A stretch of DNA of 60,088 nucleotides from Erythrobacter sp. (GTDB lineage: Bacteria; Pseudomonadota; Alphaproteobacteria; Sphingomonadales; Sphingomonadaceae), in assembly GCA_009993635.1 (NCBI GenBank), contig JAACTC010000011.1:1-60088 (forward strand), in the 5' to 3' direction. Positions 25,623-34,818 of this stretch are shown one piece after another. The notes below the pieces were generated by a model that saw only the letters and a program-made list of their open reading frames with translations, made no database searches and was not told the DNA's origin. Position 1 is the stretch's first letter. The number at the start of each line of letters is the position of its first letter. A program made the translations under genes and the position numbers.

Positions 25623-26285
25623 ATGAGCCGCACACGGGGCAACCCCGACAAGCGCGTGCGCACCGCAAGGGGCCGCACCGCATCCTCCACCCGTTGGCTC
25701 GAACGCCAGCTCAATGATCCTTATGTGCGCGAAGCCAAGGCGGCGGGCTATCGCAGCCGGGCGGCGTTCAAGCTGATCGAGCTGGACGAGAAGTTCGACA
25801 TTCTGCGCGGGGCCGAACGAATCGTCGATCTGGGCATCGCGCCGGGTGGCTGGTCGCAGATTGCGCAGAAAAAGCGCCCGCAGGCGACGATCGTGGGAAT
25901 CGACCTGCTACCGACCGAACCGATCGAAGGCGTTACCATTCTCGAAATGGATTTCATGGCCGACGAAGCGCCCGAGACGATCATGGGGCATCTGGGCGGT
26001 GCGCCCGATCTTGTGATGTCGGATATGGCGGCCAACACGGTGGGCCACAAGCAGACCGATCACCTGCGCACGATGGGACTGGTGGAAACCGCCGCCGATT
26101 TTGCGATCCAGACGCTCGCGCCCGGTGGCCAGTTTCTGGCCAAGGTGCTGGCCGGCGGCACCGATGCGCAGCTGCTCGCCCTGCTCAAGCGCAATTTCAA
26201 GACGGTCAAGCACGCCAAGCCACCTGCAAGCCGCAAGGGCTCGTCCGAGTGGTATGTCGTTGCGCAGGGATTCAAGGGCGGCTGA
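25623..26285 (+). CDS. rlmE: 23S rRNA (uridine-2'-O-)-methyltransferase RlmE (FtsJ)
   Basis: RlmE methylates the ribose of U2552 in the 23S rRNA A-loop. The 220-residue protein has the SAM-binding motif IVDLGIAPGGWSQIA (about residues 66-80), VGIDLLP, and the catalytic residues typical of FtsJ: the Lys in AAFKLIELDEKF, the Asp in DLVMSDMAAN, the Lys in GGQFLAKVL, and a late Glu in SEWYVVAQGF. The N-terminal 30 residues are basic and bind RNA in the family. It follows ppx closely. Confidence 0.94.
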   Translation: MSRTRGNPDKRVRTARGRTASSTRWLERQLNDPYVREAKAAGYRSRAAFKLIELDEKFDILRGAERIVDLGIAPGGWSQIAQKKRPQATIVGIDLLPTEPIEGVTILEMDFMADEAPETIMGHLGGAPDLVMSDMAANTVGHKQTDHLRTMGLVETAADFAIQTLAPGGQFLAKVLAGGTDAQLLALLKRNFKTVKHAKPPASRKGSSEWYVVAQGFKGG

Positions 26286-26306
26286 GCGTCAGCCGCCAGG
26301 CGCAAA

Positions 26307-26993
26307 TCAGTTTTCGCCGCCAGCGTTGGCCGAGGCAACCGGCTGATCGTCGGACATCGCGCCCGCCGATTCGGCCTCGCCCGCTTCGGCACCCTCGACG
26401 GGGCCGGGGCCTTCGCCCGCGCCGTCCACGCCGGCTTCGGCCGATTCGGCGGGTTCTTCCGCCTCAGGCTCGGGCAGCGGCGGGCCGCCACCATTTTCGA
26501 GCAGGTACAGGATCACATTGGCGCGATCTTCCGGCTTGGAAAGCCCGGCGAAGCTCATCTTGGTGCCGCTGGCAAACGCCTTGGGGCTGGCGAGCCAGGC
26601 GTCCATGTTCTCGAACGTCCAGTTGCCGCCATGGCCGGACAATGCGCTGGAGAACGCGTAACCGCCGCGCCCTTCACCGATTGGTTCGCCCATTACGCCC
26701 CACAGATTCGGGCCGATGCCGTTCGCGCCGCCCTGGTTGATGGTGTGGCACGCCTGGCACTTGGCAAAGATCCCCTCGCCAGCCGAAGCAGTGCCCGCAG
26801 CGAGCAGGTTGGCCAGCGACGGGCCGCTTTCCTCGGCGCCTTCCTCTTCGGCAGCCTCGATGAAATAGCCGGGCTTTTCGGGCATCTCTGGGTCATCCGC
26901 CTGAAAGTACATCGAGCTGATGCTCGACGCGCCAAGCGCGATAACGCCGGAGAACAAAATCCACCCGAATGCGGTGTTGCGATCGTCTTTCAT
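26307..26993 (-). CDS. Membrane-anchored c-type cytochrome (cytochrome c2-like)
   Basis: This 228-residue protein has an uncleaved-looking N-terminal membrane helix (about 9-28), an acidic linker, and a class I cytochrome c domain with haem motif CQACH (79-83) and axial Met146 in GTKMSFAG. It is probably an inner-membrane-anchored periplasmic electron carrier, like the membrane-bound cytochrome c of alphaproteobacteria (CycM type). Residues 171-228 form an unusual Pro/Glu/Ala/Gly-rich acidic tail. The ATG at 26993 is chosen; upstream residues in the open frame are Arg-rich and non-homologous looking. It is divergent from the DUF4129 gene. Confidence 0.87.
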   Translation of the reverse strand: MKDDRNTAFGWILFSGVIALGASSISSMYFQADDPEMPEKPGYFIEAAEEEGAEESGPSLANLLAAGTASAGEGIFAKCQACHTINQGGANGIGPNLWGVMGEPIGEGRGGYAFSSALSGHGGNWTFENMDAWLASPKAFASGTKMSFAGLSKPEDRANVILYLLENGGGPPLPEPEAEEPAESAEAGVDGAGEGPGPVEGAEAGEAESAGAMSDDQPVASANAGGEN

Positions 26994-27130
26994 CGAAATG
27001 TGCCTGGCCAAGTCTGCTAATAAAGGGATGCGCGCGCGATCTAGCCACCGCGCCGGATATGCGCAAGTGCCACGCCGCCTTCGGGAAATCGAACGCAGGG
27101 GTCGAACCCGCTTGCGGGCAAACGGAGCGC

Positions 27131-27778
27131 ATGCCAAGCGTTTTCGTCGTGACCACAGGGGCAAGCACGGAGGGAGCGGCGGCAGACGCGTGGCGTGCAG
27201 TACGCGACGATTCCGATCTCCAGTTCCAGCCCATTCCCCCGCCCGAACCGCCGCAAAGCCCGGAATGGCTGCGCGACCTCGGTGAATTCCTCGTTTCGGT
27301 ATTCGGCCCGTTATTCCGGGCGGTCGCCGGCGCCTGGCCGGTGCTGCAATGGGTGCTGGTGGCGATCGGGGTTATCCTGCTGGCGCTGCTGATCGCGCGG
27401 ATCTTGGGATTGGCGGTGTTGCCGCGAAAGAAAGCCGTGGATGCAGAAGGCGATGTGCTGCCCGACCGTGCCGAAGCGCAGGCATTGCTCGGCGATGCCG
27501 ATGCGCTCGCCGCGCAAGGCCACTATGGCGAGGCGGTTCACCTGCTGCTCGCGCGCAGCATCGCCCAGATCGCCAACCGACGCCCGGATTTGGTGCATCC
27601 GTCCAGCACCGCACGCGAGTTGGGGCGGCTCGACACACTGCCAGAAACCGCGCGACGTGCCTTTACCGCCATTGCGCGCAGCGTGGAGCGCGCGCTGTTC
27701 GCGCTGGAAGACCTAACCGAGAAAGACTGGCGCGATGCGCGCGCCGCCTATGCCGATTTCGCGCTGGAGCGCAGCTAG
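27131..27778 (+). CDS. DUF4129 domain membrane protein (first gene of MoxR-type cluster)
   Basis: This 215-residue protein has an N-terminal segment with a Pro-rich stretch, one membrane helix at about 72-95 (LQWVLVAIGVILLALLIARIL), and a C-terminal DUF4129-like helical domain with LADADALAAQGHYGEAVHLLLARSIAQIANRRPDLV and the end motif WRDARAAYADF. ATG 27131 follows ACGGAGC. DUF4129 proteins often accompany MoxR/DUF58 operons and, in other systems, transglutaminase-like proteins. The next gene starts 1 bp after its stop. Function unknown. Confidence 0.75.
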   Translation: MPSVFVVTTGASTEGAAADAWRAVRDDSDLQFQPIPPPEPPQSPEWLRDLGEFLVSVFGPLFRAVAGAWPVLQWVLVAIGVILLALLIARILGLAVLPRKKAVDAEGDVLPDRAEAQALLGDADALAAQGHYGEAVHLLLARSIAQIANRRPDLVHPSSTARELGRLDTLPETARRAFTAIARSVERALFALEDLTEKDWRDARAAYADFALERS

Positions 27779-27779
27779 G

Positions 27780-29051
27780 ATGGCACGGGATGGCAATCCG
27801 GGCGCCTTCGGCAAGCGCGGCACCTTCGCGCTCGTCGTGTTCGCCATCCTCGCCTTCGTCGGCTTCCTGTACCTCGTCGGCCAAGGCGGCATGGCCGGGC
27901 AGTCGAACAATGGCCGCGCCCATGCGGCGGGGACCGGGCTGAACGGCTTTGCCGGGCTTGTCCGCCTGCTGGAGGCGGATGGATCGCCGGTGATCCGGTC
28001 GCGCAGCCAGGCCGCACTGGACGACCCCGGACTGCTGATCCTGACCCCGCCCGCCGGGCTCGATCCCGATGAACTGGCCGACCTGATCGCGCGGCGCCGC
28101 ACGGTCGGCCCGACGATGATCGTCGCGCCGAAATGGTTCGCGATCGGGGCGGACGAGCAGGGGCAGCGCGCAGGGTGGGTCCGTCTGCTGGGCACGGAAG
28201 ACGGGTGGACCATGAAGCTTGGCGAGCGCGAGGTGCGCATTGCGAGCCAGGATCTGGACGGCAAGCAGGCGAACTGGCGCGGGCTGGGCGCTGCGGGCAC
28301 ACTGCCCAGCGACTCAGCTTTATCGTCCCTCCGCCCCGACGCGGACGCAGACGAGCCGCCTTTCAGTCCGCTGGTGCTGGCCAGCAAAGATCGGATCCTG
28401 GCGGGCTATCTGGCCGACGATGGCAGCTATCTCGACGGCGATCTCTATCTCGATCCCGAACGTCGCGATGGGCAGCCCGTGTACGGCGTGATGCTGGTGG
28501 CAGAACCCGACCTGCTCAACAACTGGGGCCTGGCCGACCAGACGCGTGCGGCCCTCGCACTCGATCTGGTGGACATTGCGCGGCAAGGCACCGAAGGGCC
28601 GATCCGCTTCGACCTGACGCTGAACGGGCTGGGCGCCAGCCGCAACCTGCTGACGCTGGCGTTCGAACCGCCATTCCTTGCCGCCACGCTCACCTTGCTG
28701 CTGGCGCTGGCCATCGCGCTGTGGCGCGCCTTCTCCCGCTTCGGCCCGGCCCTGCGACCGACTCCGGCGATCGCGCCGGGCAAGAGCCGACTGATCGCCA
28801 ATGGTGCGCAGGTGATCGCGCGCAGCAGGCGGCTGCGATTGCTGCATGCCCCGCTCGAAGCGATGGCGAAGGCCCGCATTGCCCGGCGGCTCGGCCTGAG
28901 GGAAACCGACGGCGACGACATCGAGGCGGCGCTCGCCACGCGCGATGCCCCCAGCCTCGCCAGACGCTTGCAGACCCTGCGCGCAGCAAGGACGCGGAAC
29001 GAGCTGTTGCGCGCCGCCCGTTCGCTGCGCGATCTCGAAAGGACGTTATGA
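27780..29051 (+). CDS. DUF4350 domain membrane protein
   Basis: This 423-residue protein has an N-terminal membrane helix (about 13-33), a long exported or periplasmic domain (about 40-290) with GLNGFAGLVRLLEADGSPV typical of DUF4350, and a second helix near 302-322 (PPFLAATLTLLLALAIALW), followed by a basic cytoplasmic tail rich in Arg. DUF4350 members are thought to resemble GATase-like fold domains associated with MoxR clusters. The stop overlaps the MoxR start (ATGA at 29048-29051). Function unknown beyond the cluster association. Confidence 0.75.
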   Translation: MARDGNPGAFGKRGTFALVVFAILAFVGFLYLVGQGGMAGQSNNGRAHAAGTGLNGFAGLVRLLEADGSPVIRSRSQAALDDPGLLILTPPAGLDPDELADLIARRRTVGPTMIVAPKWFAIGADEQGQRAGWVRLLGTEDGWTMKLGEREVRIASQDLDGKQANWRGLGAAGTLPSDSALSSLRPDADADEPPFSPLVLASKDRILAGYLADDGSYLDGDLYLDPERRDGQPVYGVMLVAEPDLLNNWGLADQTRAALALDLVDIARQGTEGPIRFDLTLNGLGASRNLLTLAFEPPFLAATLTLLLALAIALWRAFSRFGPALRPTPAIAPGKSRLIANGAQVIARSRRLRLLHAPLEAMAKARIARRLGLRETDGDDIEAALATRDAPSLARRLQTLRAARTRNELLRAARSLRDLERTL

Positions 29052-30010
29052 CTCAGGAACTCGACACCCTTCGGACCCTCGCCGCGGATGTGAAGGCGGA
29101 GGTGGGCAAGGCGATCATCGGTCAGGAGGCCGTGATCGACCACCTGCTGATCGCGCTGATCGCGCAGGGCCACGTGCTGCTGGAAGGCCCGCCGGGCACC
29201 GCCAAGACCTTCCTCGCGCAGTGTTTCGCCCGCGCGACGGGCCTCGATTTCGGGCGCATCCAGTTCACACCGGACCTGCTGCCGGGCGACATCCTGGGCT
29301 CCAACCTGTTCAACTTCCAGACCAGCCAGTTCACGCTGACGCGCGGTGCGATTTTTACCGAGCTGCTGCTGGCGGACGAGATCAACCGCACCCCGCCCAA
29401 AACGCAGGCCGCACTGCTCGAAGCGATGCAGGAACGCAGGGTCACGCTGGACGGCGAGACGCACCGCCTGCCCGATCGCTTCATGGTGGTGGCGACGCAG
29501 AACCCGATCGAGAGCCAGGGCGTCTATCCGCTGCCCGAAGCGCAGCTCGACCGCTTCCTGTTCAAGCTGCTCGCCGCCTATCCGAGCGAGCGGGAAGAGG
29601 CGAACATCGTCGCCCGCTTCGGGACGGAGCAAGGCCCGCCCCGGCCTGAGAATTTCGGGATCGAAGCGGTTACCGGGCGCGATGCGCTGCAGGAAAGCAT
29701 CGCCTCGGTGAAGGTGGTGACGCTGGCTCCGGAGAATGTCGACTACGTCGTTCGGCTGGTCCGCGCGACGCGCAGCCATGCCGATCTTGCCAGCGGGGCG
29801 AGCCCGCGTGCGGCCGTGCTGCTGGGCAATGCCGCGCGCGTGTGCGCCGCGCTGGACGGACGCGACTATGTCGTGCCCGATGATATCAAGGCGCTGGCGA
29901 CCGGCGTGCTGCGCCACCGCCTGATCCTGTCCGCCGCGGCCGAGATCGAAGGGCGCGATTTGGAATCGATCGTAGGCGAACTGATCGAAAGCACCGAGGC
30001 GCCGCGCTGA
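29048..30010 (+). CDS. MoxR family AAA+ ATPase
   Basis: This 320-residue AAA+ ATPase of the MoxR group has Walker A GPPGTAKT (47-54), Walker B LLLADEINRTPPKTQAALLEAM, sensor 1 in FMVVATQNPIE, and the arginine-finger region near EAQLDRFLFKL. MoxR proteins act as chaperone-like ATPases that help assemble or activate partner complexes together with VWA or DUF58 proteins. Overlaps on both sides show that it is translated with DUF4350; DUF58 follows 4 bp later. Confidence 0.93.
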   Translation: MTQELDTLRTLAADVKAEVGKAIIGQEAVIDHLLIALIAQGHVLLEGPPGTAKTFLAQCFARATGLDFGRIQFTPDLLPGDILGSNLFNFQTSQFTLTRGAIFTELLLADEINRTPPKTQAALLEAMQERRVTLDGETHRLPDRFMVVATQNPIESQGVYPLPEAQLDRFLFKLLAAYPSEREEANIVARFGTEQGPPRPENFGIEAVTGRDALQESIASVKVVTLAPENVDYVVRLVRATRSHADLASGASPRAAVLLGNAARVCAALDGRDYVVPDDIKALATGVLRHRLILSAAAEIEGRDLESIVGELIESTEAPR

Positions 30011-30014
30011 ACCA

Positions 30015-31334
30015 ATGGCCGCGCTGCTTCCCACCATTCGCACCGCGCGGATCGTCGCCCTCGCCGCGCCGCTTGCGCTGGTGGTGGCGCTGCTTGCGCC
30101 GGATGCATGGCTGGTGGTGCCGGTTGCAGCCGCAATTCTGCTGCTGCTGGTGCTGGTCGATGCCGCACGCGCGGGCCAGCTGGTCGACTGGCAGCTGAGC
30201 CTCGATGCCGACGTCGAGATCGGTCAGCCCTGCCCCTTGCACGTGGCGGCGGATCTTTCCGGCACTGCGGGTGCGGTGCGCGCGGCGCTCTCGCTCGATC
30301 CGCGCTTGGCGCGTGGCGGGCGGGTGGTGCTGGACTGTACGCCCGGTCAAGGCGTGTGGTCGGCCACCACCGATCTGCATCCCAGCCGCCGCGGCACTGC
30401 CGATCTCGATGCTTTGTGGTTCGCCTGGGACGGCCCGTGGGGCTTGGGCAGCCGGCAGAAGCGCATTGTGCTGGAGCGCGATATCCGCGTCTGGCCCGAT
30501 CTTTCGCCGATCCGTTCGCGGCCCCTGCAGGCGCTGCTGCGCGATGCCGCGCTTGGCCTGATCAGCCGCAGGCGGCGCGGCGAAGGCACCCAGTTCGAGG
30601 CGCTGACCGAATACCAGCCGGGAATGGACCGGCGGCGGATCGACTGGAAGGCGAGCGCGCGCCACGCCGCGCTCTATGCGCGCGAGAACGAGGCGGAGCG
30701 TAACAACCAGATCGTGTTCGCCTTCGATTGCGGACAGGCGATGTGCGAACCGATCGACGGGCTGCCCCGGCTCGACCGCGCGGTGAGCGCGGGGCTGACT
30801 GCAGCCTATGTCGCGTTGAAGGGCGGCGACCGTTCCATGCTCTTCGGCTTTGCCCGCCGCCCGCTGCTCGCCAGCCCGTTCGTCGGCGAAACCCGATCCT
30901 TCGCCCGGCTCCAGCAGGCTGCCGCCGGACTGGATTACCACGTGGGCGAAGAAGCGAACTATACGCTGGCGCTGGCGACGCTTTCCGCCCGGCTCAAACG
31001 CCGTTCGCTGGTGGTGCTGTTTTCCGATTTCAGCGACACCACCGCAGCCGAACTGATGATCGAGAGCCTTGGGCGGCTCGCCCGGCGTCATGCGGTGATC
31101 TTCGTGACGCTGGAGGATCGCGAGCTGGCCGCCTTCACCGATGCCGAACCCGACTCGATCGACGCGATCGCCCGCGCGGTGACGGCGGATTCGCTGGCCC
31201 GGCAACGTCAGCTGGTGCTCGCCCGGCTGCAGCGCATGGGGGTGGATGTGATCGAGGCTCCGCACGACCGGGTCGGCTTCGCGGTGATCGACCGTTACCT
31301 CGCCTTGCGCGCGCAGGAGGCGATCGCCGGATGA
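30015..31334 (+). CDS. DUF58 domain protein (VWA-like partner of MoxR)
   Basis: This 439-residue protein has two membrane helices near residues 10-55 and a cytoplasmic DUF58 region with GLISRRRRGEGTQFEALTEYQPGMDRRRIDWKASARHAALYARENEAERNNQIVFAFDCGQAM (about 180-245), the classic DUF58 core. The last part has a VWA-like order: FAFDCGQAM, then RSLVVLFSDFSDTTAAELM. DUF58 proteins are presumed MoxR co-factors at the inner membrane. The stop overlaps the SpoIIM-like gene start (ATGA). Confidence 0.88.
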   Translation: MAALLPTIRTARIVALAAPLALVVALLAPDAWLVVPVAAAILLLLVLVDAARAGQLVDWQLSLDADVEIGQPCPLHVAADLSGTAGAVRAALSLDPRLARGGRVVLDCTPGQGVWSATTDLHPSRRGTADLDALWFAWDGPWGLGSRQKRIVLERDIRVWPDLSPIRSRPLQALLRDAALGLISRRRRGEGTQFEALTEYQPGMDRRRIDWKASARHAALYARENEAERNNQIVFAFDCGQAMCEPIDGLPRLDRAVSAGLTAAYVALKGGDRSMLFGFARRPLLASPFVGETRSFARLQQAAAGLDYHVGEEANYTLALATLSARLKRRSLVVLFSDFSDTTAAELMIESLGRLARRHAVIFVTLEDRELAAFTDAEPDSIDAIARAVTADSLARQRQLVLARLQRMGVDVIEAPHDRVGFAVIDRYLALRAQEAIAG

Positions 31335-32401
31335 GGCCGCCCGCACTCCGCAATCCGTTCGCTGCCAAGCCGCTGCCCGAACAGCCCGATATCGAGGCCG
31401 CGGCGCTGCGATCCGACCGCTTCCGGCTGGAGCGAGAGGGCGACTGGCGACGACTGGAGCAGATCGTCCGGCGGCTGGAGCGGGGGAGCATTCGGCGGCT
31501 GTCGGACGAGGACATCGTCGACCTGCCCGTGCTCTATCGCCAGGCCGCCTCCAGCCTTGCCGTGGCGCGAGAGACTTCTCTCGATGCAGCAACGCTGCGG
31601 TTCCTCGAAGATCTGGTCACCCGCGCCTGGTATCAGGTGTATGGCCCGCGCGTCGGCCTGTTCCGCTGGCTGGCGCGCTTTCTGGGCGGCGACTGGAGCC
31701 GGGCGGTACGGGCGATCTGGCTCGACATCGTGCTCGCCTTTACCGCCATGGCCGCCGGAGTTGCCGCTGGCTGGCTGCTGGTGGCGCGCAATGCGGACTG
31801 GTATTTCACTCTGGTGCCCGGCGCGATGGCGGGCGGGCGGGTGCCCGGGGCGAGCCGCGCCGAACTTGCCGAAACCCTTGCCACGGGCAGCGACGCGGGC
31901 GGGTTGTCCGCCTTCGCCGCGTATCTGTTCTACAACAACGCGACCGTGTGCATCCTCGCCTTTGCGCTGGGCTTCGCCTTCGGCGTGCCGACGCTGATGC
32001 TGCTGATCTATAACATGGCGATGCTGGGCGCGATGGCGTGGCTGTTCGCGTCGGTCGGCCTGCTGCCGGAATTCCTCGCCTGGCTCAGCGTGCATGGCAC
32101 GACCGAATTCGCCGCCATCCTGCTGGCGGGTGCCGCCGGGGTCCATGTGGGGCGCAACATGGCCTTCCCCGGCGAGGCGAGCATCCTGTCGGCGACCGCC
32201 GAGGCCGGGCAGCGGGCCGCGCTGGTCATGCTGGGCTGCGTGTTCATGCTGGTCTTCGCTGCCGTGCTGGAGGCGTTCCCACGCCAGCTCGCCGGGTTCG
32301 AGGCGCGCATCGTCATCGGCGCGTTCATGCTGCTGGTGTGGCTTTCGCTGTTCGTGCTGGTCGGGCGCAAGGGTTCGCTGGATCGGGGGGACACCGCATG
32401 A
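31331..32401 (+). CDS. Stage II sporulation protein M-like (SpoIIM family) membrane protein
   Basis: This 356-residue protein has a charged N-terminal 115 residues followed by about five to six membrane helices (near 128-150, 210-235, 240-262, 272-290, 300-325, 330-350). AYLFYNNATVCILAFALGFAFGVPTLMLLIYNMAMLGAM and HGTTEFAAILLAGAAGVHVG are the SpoIIM family core. In non-sporulating bacteria this family is found in MoxR/DUF58/RDD clusters, with no known biochemical role. It overlaps both neighbours by ATGA. Confidence 0.85.
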   Translation: MRPPALRNPFAAKPLPEQPDIEAAALRSDRFRLEREGDWRRLEQIVRRLERGSIRRLSDEDIVDLPVLYRQAASSLAVARETSLDAATLRFLEDLVTRAWYQVYGPRVGLFRWLARFLGGDWSRAVRAIWLDIVLAFTAMAAGVAAGWLLVARNADWYFTLVPGAMAGGRVPGASRAELAETLATGSDAGGLSAFAAYLFYNNATVCILAFALGFAFGVPTLMLLIYNMAMLGAMAWLFASVGLLPEFLAWLSVHGTTEFAAILLAGAAGVHVGRNMAFPGEASILSATAEAGQRAALVMLGCVFMLVFAAVLEAFPRQLAGFEARIVIGAFMLLVWLSLFVLVGRKGSLDRGDTA

Positions 32402-33321
32402 GCGATGCCGCCCGCAGCCTCGACAGCAAACGCCGCCGCCAGATCGTGACGCCCGAAGGCGTGCCGCTGGGCGTGACGGTTGCAACCCGCGGCTCTCGCC
32501 TGATGGCGCTGATCCTCGATTACACCATCATCGTCCTGTCGCTGATCGCGTTCTCGATCGCGCTGCTGCTGATCGGCATCAACCTGGAAACGCTGGACTC
32601 CATCGACAATAGCGGCGGCGAATTTCTCGTCGTGCTGTTCTTCGTCGGCATATTCCTGATGCTGAATGGCTATTTCGTATTCTTCGAAATGGGTCCGCGC
32701 GGCGCCACCCCGGGCAAGCGTATGGTCGGTATACGAGTCGCCGCACGGCCGCAGGGCGAAGCGGGCGAACGGCTGACCGCCGAGGCGATCATCGCGCGCA
32801 ACCTGCTGCGCCAGATCGAGATCTTCATGCCGCTCAGCTTCTTCAGCGGCGCCAGCGATGCAGGCGCGGGCCCGGCATGGATCGCCGGATCGCTGTGGTT
32901 CGCCACCTTCATGCTGTTTCCGTTCTTCAACCGCGACGGTCTGCGCGCAGGCGATGTGGTGGCGGGCACGTGGGTGATCGAGGCACCGCGCCGCAAGCTG
33001 GCCGAGGCCCTGTCGCTCGCCCAGCCGCACACGGAAACAAGCGCACGCACCTATCGCTTCGGGCCGGAGGAGCTGGAGGTTTATGGCGAGTACGAGCTGC
33101 AATCGCTCGAACGCGTGCTGCGAGATGGCGACGACAAGACTCTGGAGGCGGTCCATCAGGCGATCGTGCGCAAGATCGGCTGGCAGGCGGGATCGGGCGA
33201 TGAGCGCGAATTCCTCGAATCCTTCTACACCGCGCTGCGTGCCAAGCTGGAAGGCGATCTGCGCTTCGGCCAGCGCAAGGCAGACAAGTACTCGGCGAGA
33301 GAAGGCGGCCCGCCGCGCTGA
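32398..33321 (+). CDS. RDD family membrane protein
   Basis: This 307-residue protein has an RDD domain: three or four membrane helices between residues about 38-180, with RGSRLMALILDYTIIV (the Arg-Asp pair of the name), FFEMGPRGATPGKRMVGIRV and RNLLRQIEIF. DGLRAGDVVAGTWVI is the second signature. The C-terminal 100 residues are soluble and charged. It is the last gene of the six-gene DUF4129-DUF4350-MoxR-DUF58-SpoIIM-RDD cluster; its start overlaps the SpoIIM gene stop. Confidence 0.87.
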   Translation: MSDAARSLDSKRRRQIVTPEGVPLGVTVATRGSRLMALILDYTIIVLSLIAFSIALLLIGINLETLDSIDNSGGEFLVVLFFVGIFLMLNGYFVFFEMGPRGATPGKRMVGIRVAARPQGEAGERLTAEAIIARNLLRQIEIFMPLSFFSGASDAGAGPAWIAGSLWFATFMLFPFFNRDGLRAGDVVAGTWVIEAPRRKLAEALSLAQPHTETSARTYRFGPEELEVYGEYELQSLERVLRDGDDKTLEAVHQAIVRKIGWQAGSGDEREFLESFYTALRAKLEGDLRFGQRKADKYSAREGGPPR

Positions 33322-33367
33322 TTGCACGCCGCTCAGGCCTCCGGTATGATCGCCGCCGGAGAGACCA

Positions 33368-34261
33368 ATGCGACACGCCCCCGCCATCAACGATTACATC
33401 ACCCGCGAAGAGATCGCCGCGCTCAGCGCGAAGTCGGATCTGCGCGCTACGATGACCGTCGCATTTCAAGCGGCGCTGGGGCTCGCAGCATTCGCCCTTG
33501 CGATCGTCTGGCCCAACCCACTCACGATCCTTGCCGCGATCATCGTGCTGGGCGGGCGTATCCAGGCCTTCGGGATCATCACGCATGATTGCGCGCATGG
33601 CGCGTTTTTCCGCACGCCGAAGCTCAATGTCTTCGTCGGCAAATGGGTGAGCGGCGCAATCGCGCATGTCCCGCTCGATCTCTATCGCCGCTATCACCTC
33701 GACCATCACAAGTTCGCGGGCACGCCCGACGATCCGGACAAATGGATGGTCAAATCCTACCCGGTCACACGCGCGTCGCTGAAGCGCAAACTGATCCGCG
33801 ACATCACCGGGCAGACCGGGTTTCGCGATCTGATGGGCGAGATCAAGGGTTTCAAATGGTCCCAGACCGGCCCTTCGGTGCTGTTCCACGCGGCTCTGTT
33901 CGCAGGCCTGTTGATCGCGGGCGCGCCGTGGGCCTACCTCATGTGGTGGGCGGCCCGGATCTTCGTCTACCCGCTGACCATGCGGCTGCGACAAATCTCC
34001 GAACACGGCGTGGCGAAGGATCGCGACGCCATGGACGCGCGGATCAACACCGGCACCACGATCCCGCGCTGGTGGGAGGCGCTGCTGCTGTCCCCGTGCA
34101 ATGTGAACTACCATCTGGAACATCACATCTTCGCAGGGATGCCACCCTATCGCCTGGCGAAGCTGCACGCGCTGCTCAAAGAGCGCGGCTATTACCGGGA
34201 TCACGACTGCATCGCCTACGGGTTCGGCGATGTGCTGCGGCGGGCGACGCGCCCCGCGTGA
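33368..34261 (+). CDS. Fatty acid desaturase family protein
   Basis: This 297-residue membrane enzyme has the three histidine boxes HDCAH (73-77), HLDHH (110-114) and HLEHH (249-253), with membrane helices at about 30-70 and 172-205. HNVNYHLEHHIFAGMPPYRLAKLH-type endings are typical of acyl-lipid desaturases and related hydroxylases. It differs from the desaturase at 10-11 kb in box sequence and length, so the two are not recent duplicates. The role could be membrane acyl chain or sphingolipid modification; the substrate cannot be fixed here. Confidence 0.84.
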   Translation: MRHAPAINDYITREEIAALSAKSDLRATMTVAFQAALGLAAFALAIVWPNPLTILAAIIVLGGRIQAFGIITHDCAHGAFFRTPKLNVFVGKWVSGAIAHVPLDLYRRYHLDHHKFAGTPDDPDKWMVKSYPVTRASLKRKLIRDITGQTGFRDLMGEIKGFKWSQTGPSVLFHAALFAGLLIAGAPWAYLMWWAARIFVYPLTMRLRQISEHGVAKDRDAMDARINTGTTIPRWWEALLLSPCNVNYHLEHHIFAGMPPYRLAKLHALLKERGYYRDHDCIAYGFGDVLRRATRPA

Positions 34262-34304
34262 AGGCGATTGCCCACCGCGCAGCCCGGCGATAGGCGGCTG
34301 CACC

Positions 34305-34817
34305 ATGATCCTGCGCCCCGCCACCCTCGCAGACACAGCCGCACTCGCCACGCTAGGGCGGGAAAGCTTCTGCGCAGCCTTCGCACATCTCTATCGACCC
34401 GAAGACCTGCGTGCCTTTCTCGACCGGGCCTATGCCGAAGTGGAAGTGGCGGAGGAAATCGCCGACGATCGATACATTCACCGGCTCGCCGACGATGGCG
34501 CGAGGCTGCTGGGCTTTGTCAAGATGAGCGCGCCCAGCGGCTATGCCGAGCACTCCGACGCGGCCAACCCGATCGCGCTCGGCCAACTCTACACGCAGCC
34601 TGACGTGACGGGCAAAGGCATCGGCGCGGCGCTGATGGAGTGGGCAATCGCGGAATCGGTCGCGCGCGGGCACGATGCGATCCAGCTGTCGGTCTGGAGC
34701 GAAAACTACGGCGCGCAGCGGTTCTACCAGCGTTACGGCTTCGGAAAGATCGCGGATATCGACTTCTGGGTCGGCCAGCAGCGCGACGAGGAATTTCTGT
34801 ACGAGATGCGGCTCTAG
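34305..34817 (+). CDS. GNAT family N-acetyltransferase
   Basis: This 170-residue GNAT protein has the acetyl-CoA motif LYTQPDVTGKGIGAALMEWAIAES (about residues 92-115), followed by IQLSVWSENYGAQRFYQRYGFGKI, the typical last motif. The ATG at 34305 follows the desaturase after about 44 bp. The gene ends 1 bp before the stop of a convergent DUF924 gene. The substrate is unknown; the arrangement with Trp/Glu-rich strands resembles aminoglycoside- or ribosomal-protein-type GNATs only in a general way. Confidence 0.87.
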   Translation: MILRPATLADTAALATLGRESFCAAFAHLYRPEDLRAFLDRAYAEVEVAEEIADDRYIHRLADDGARLLGFVKMSAPSGYAEHSDAANPIALGQLYTQPDVTGKGIGAALMEWAIAESVARGHDAIQLSVWSENYGAQRFYQRYGFGKIADIDFWVGQQRDEEFLYEMRL

Positions 34818-34818
34818 G

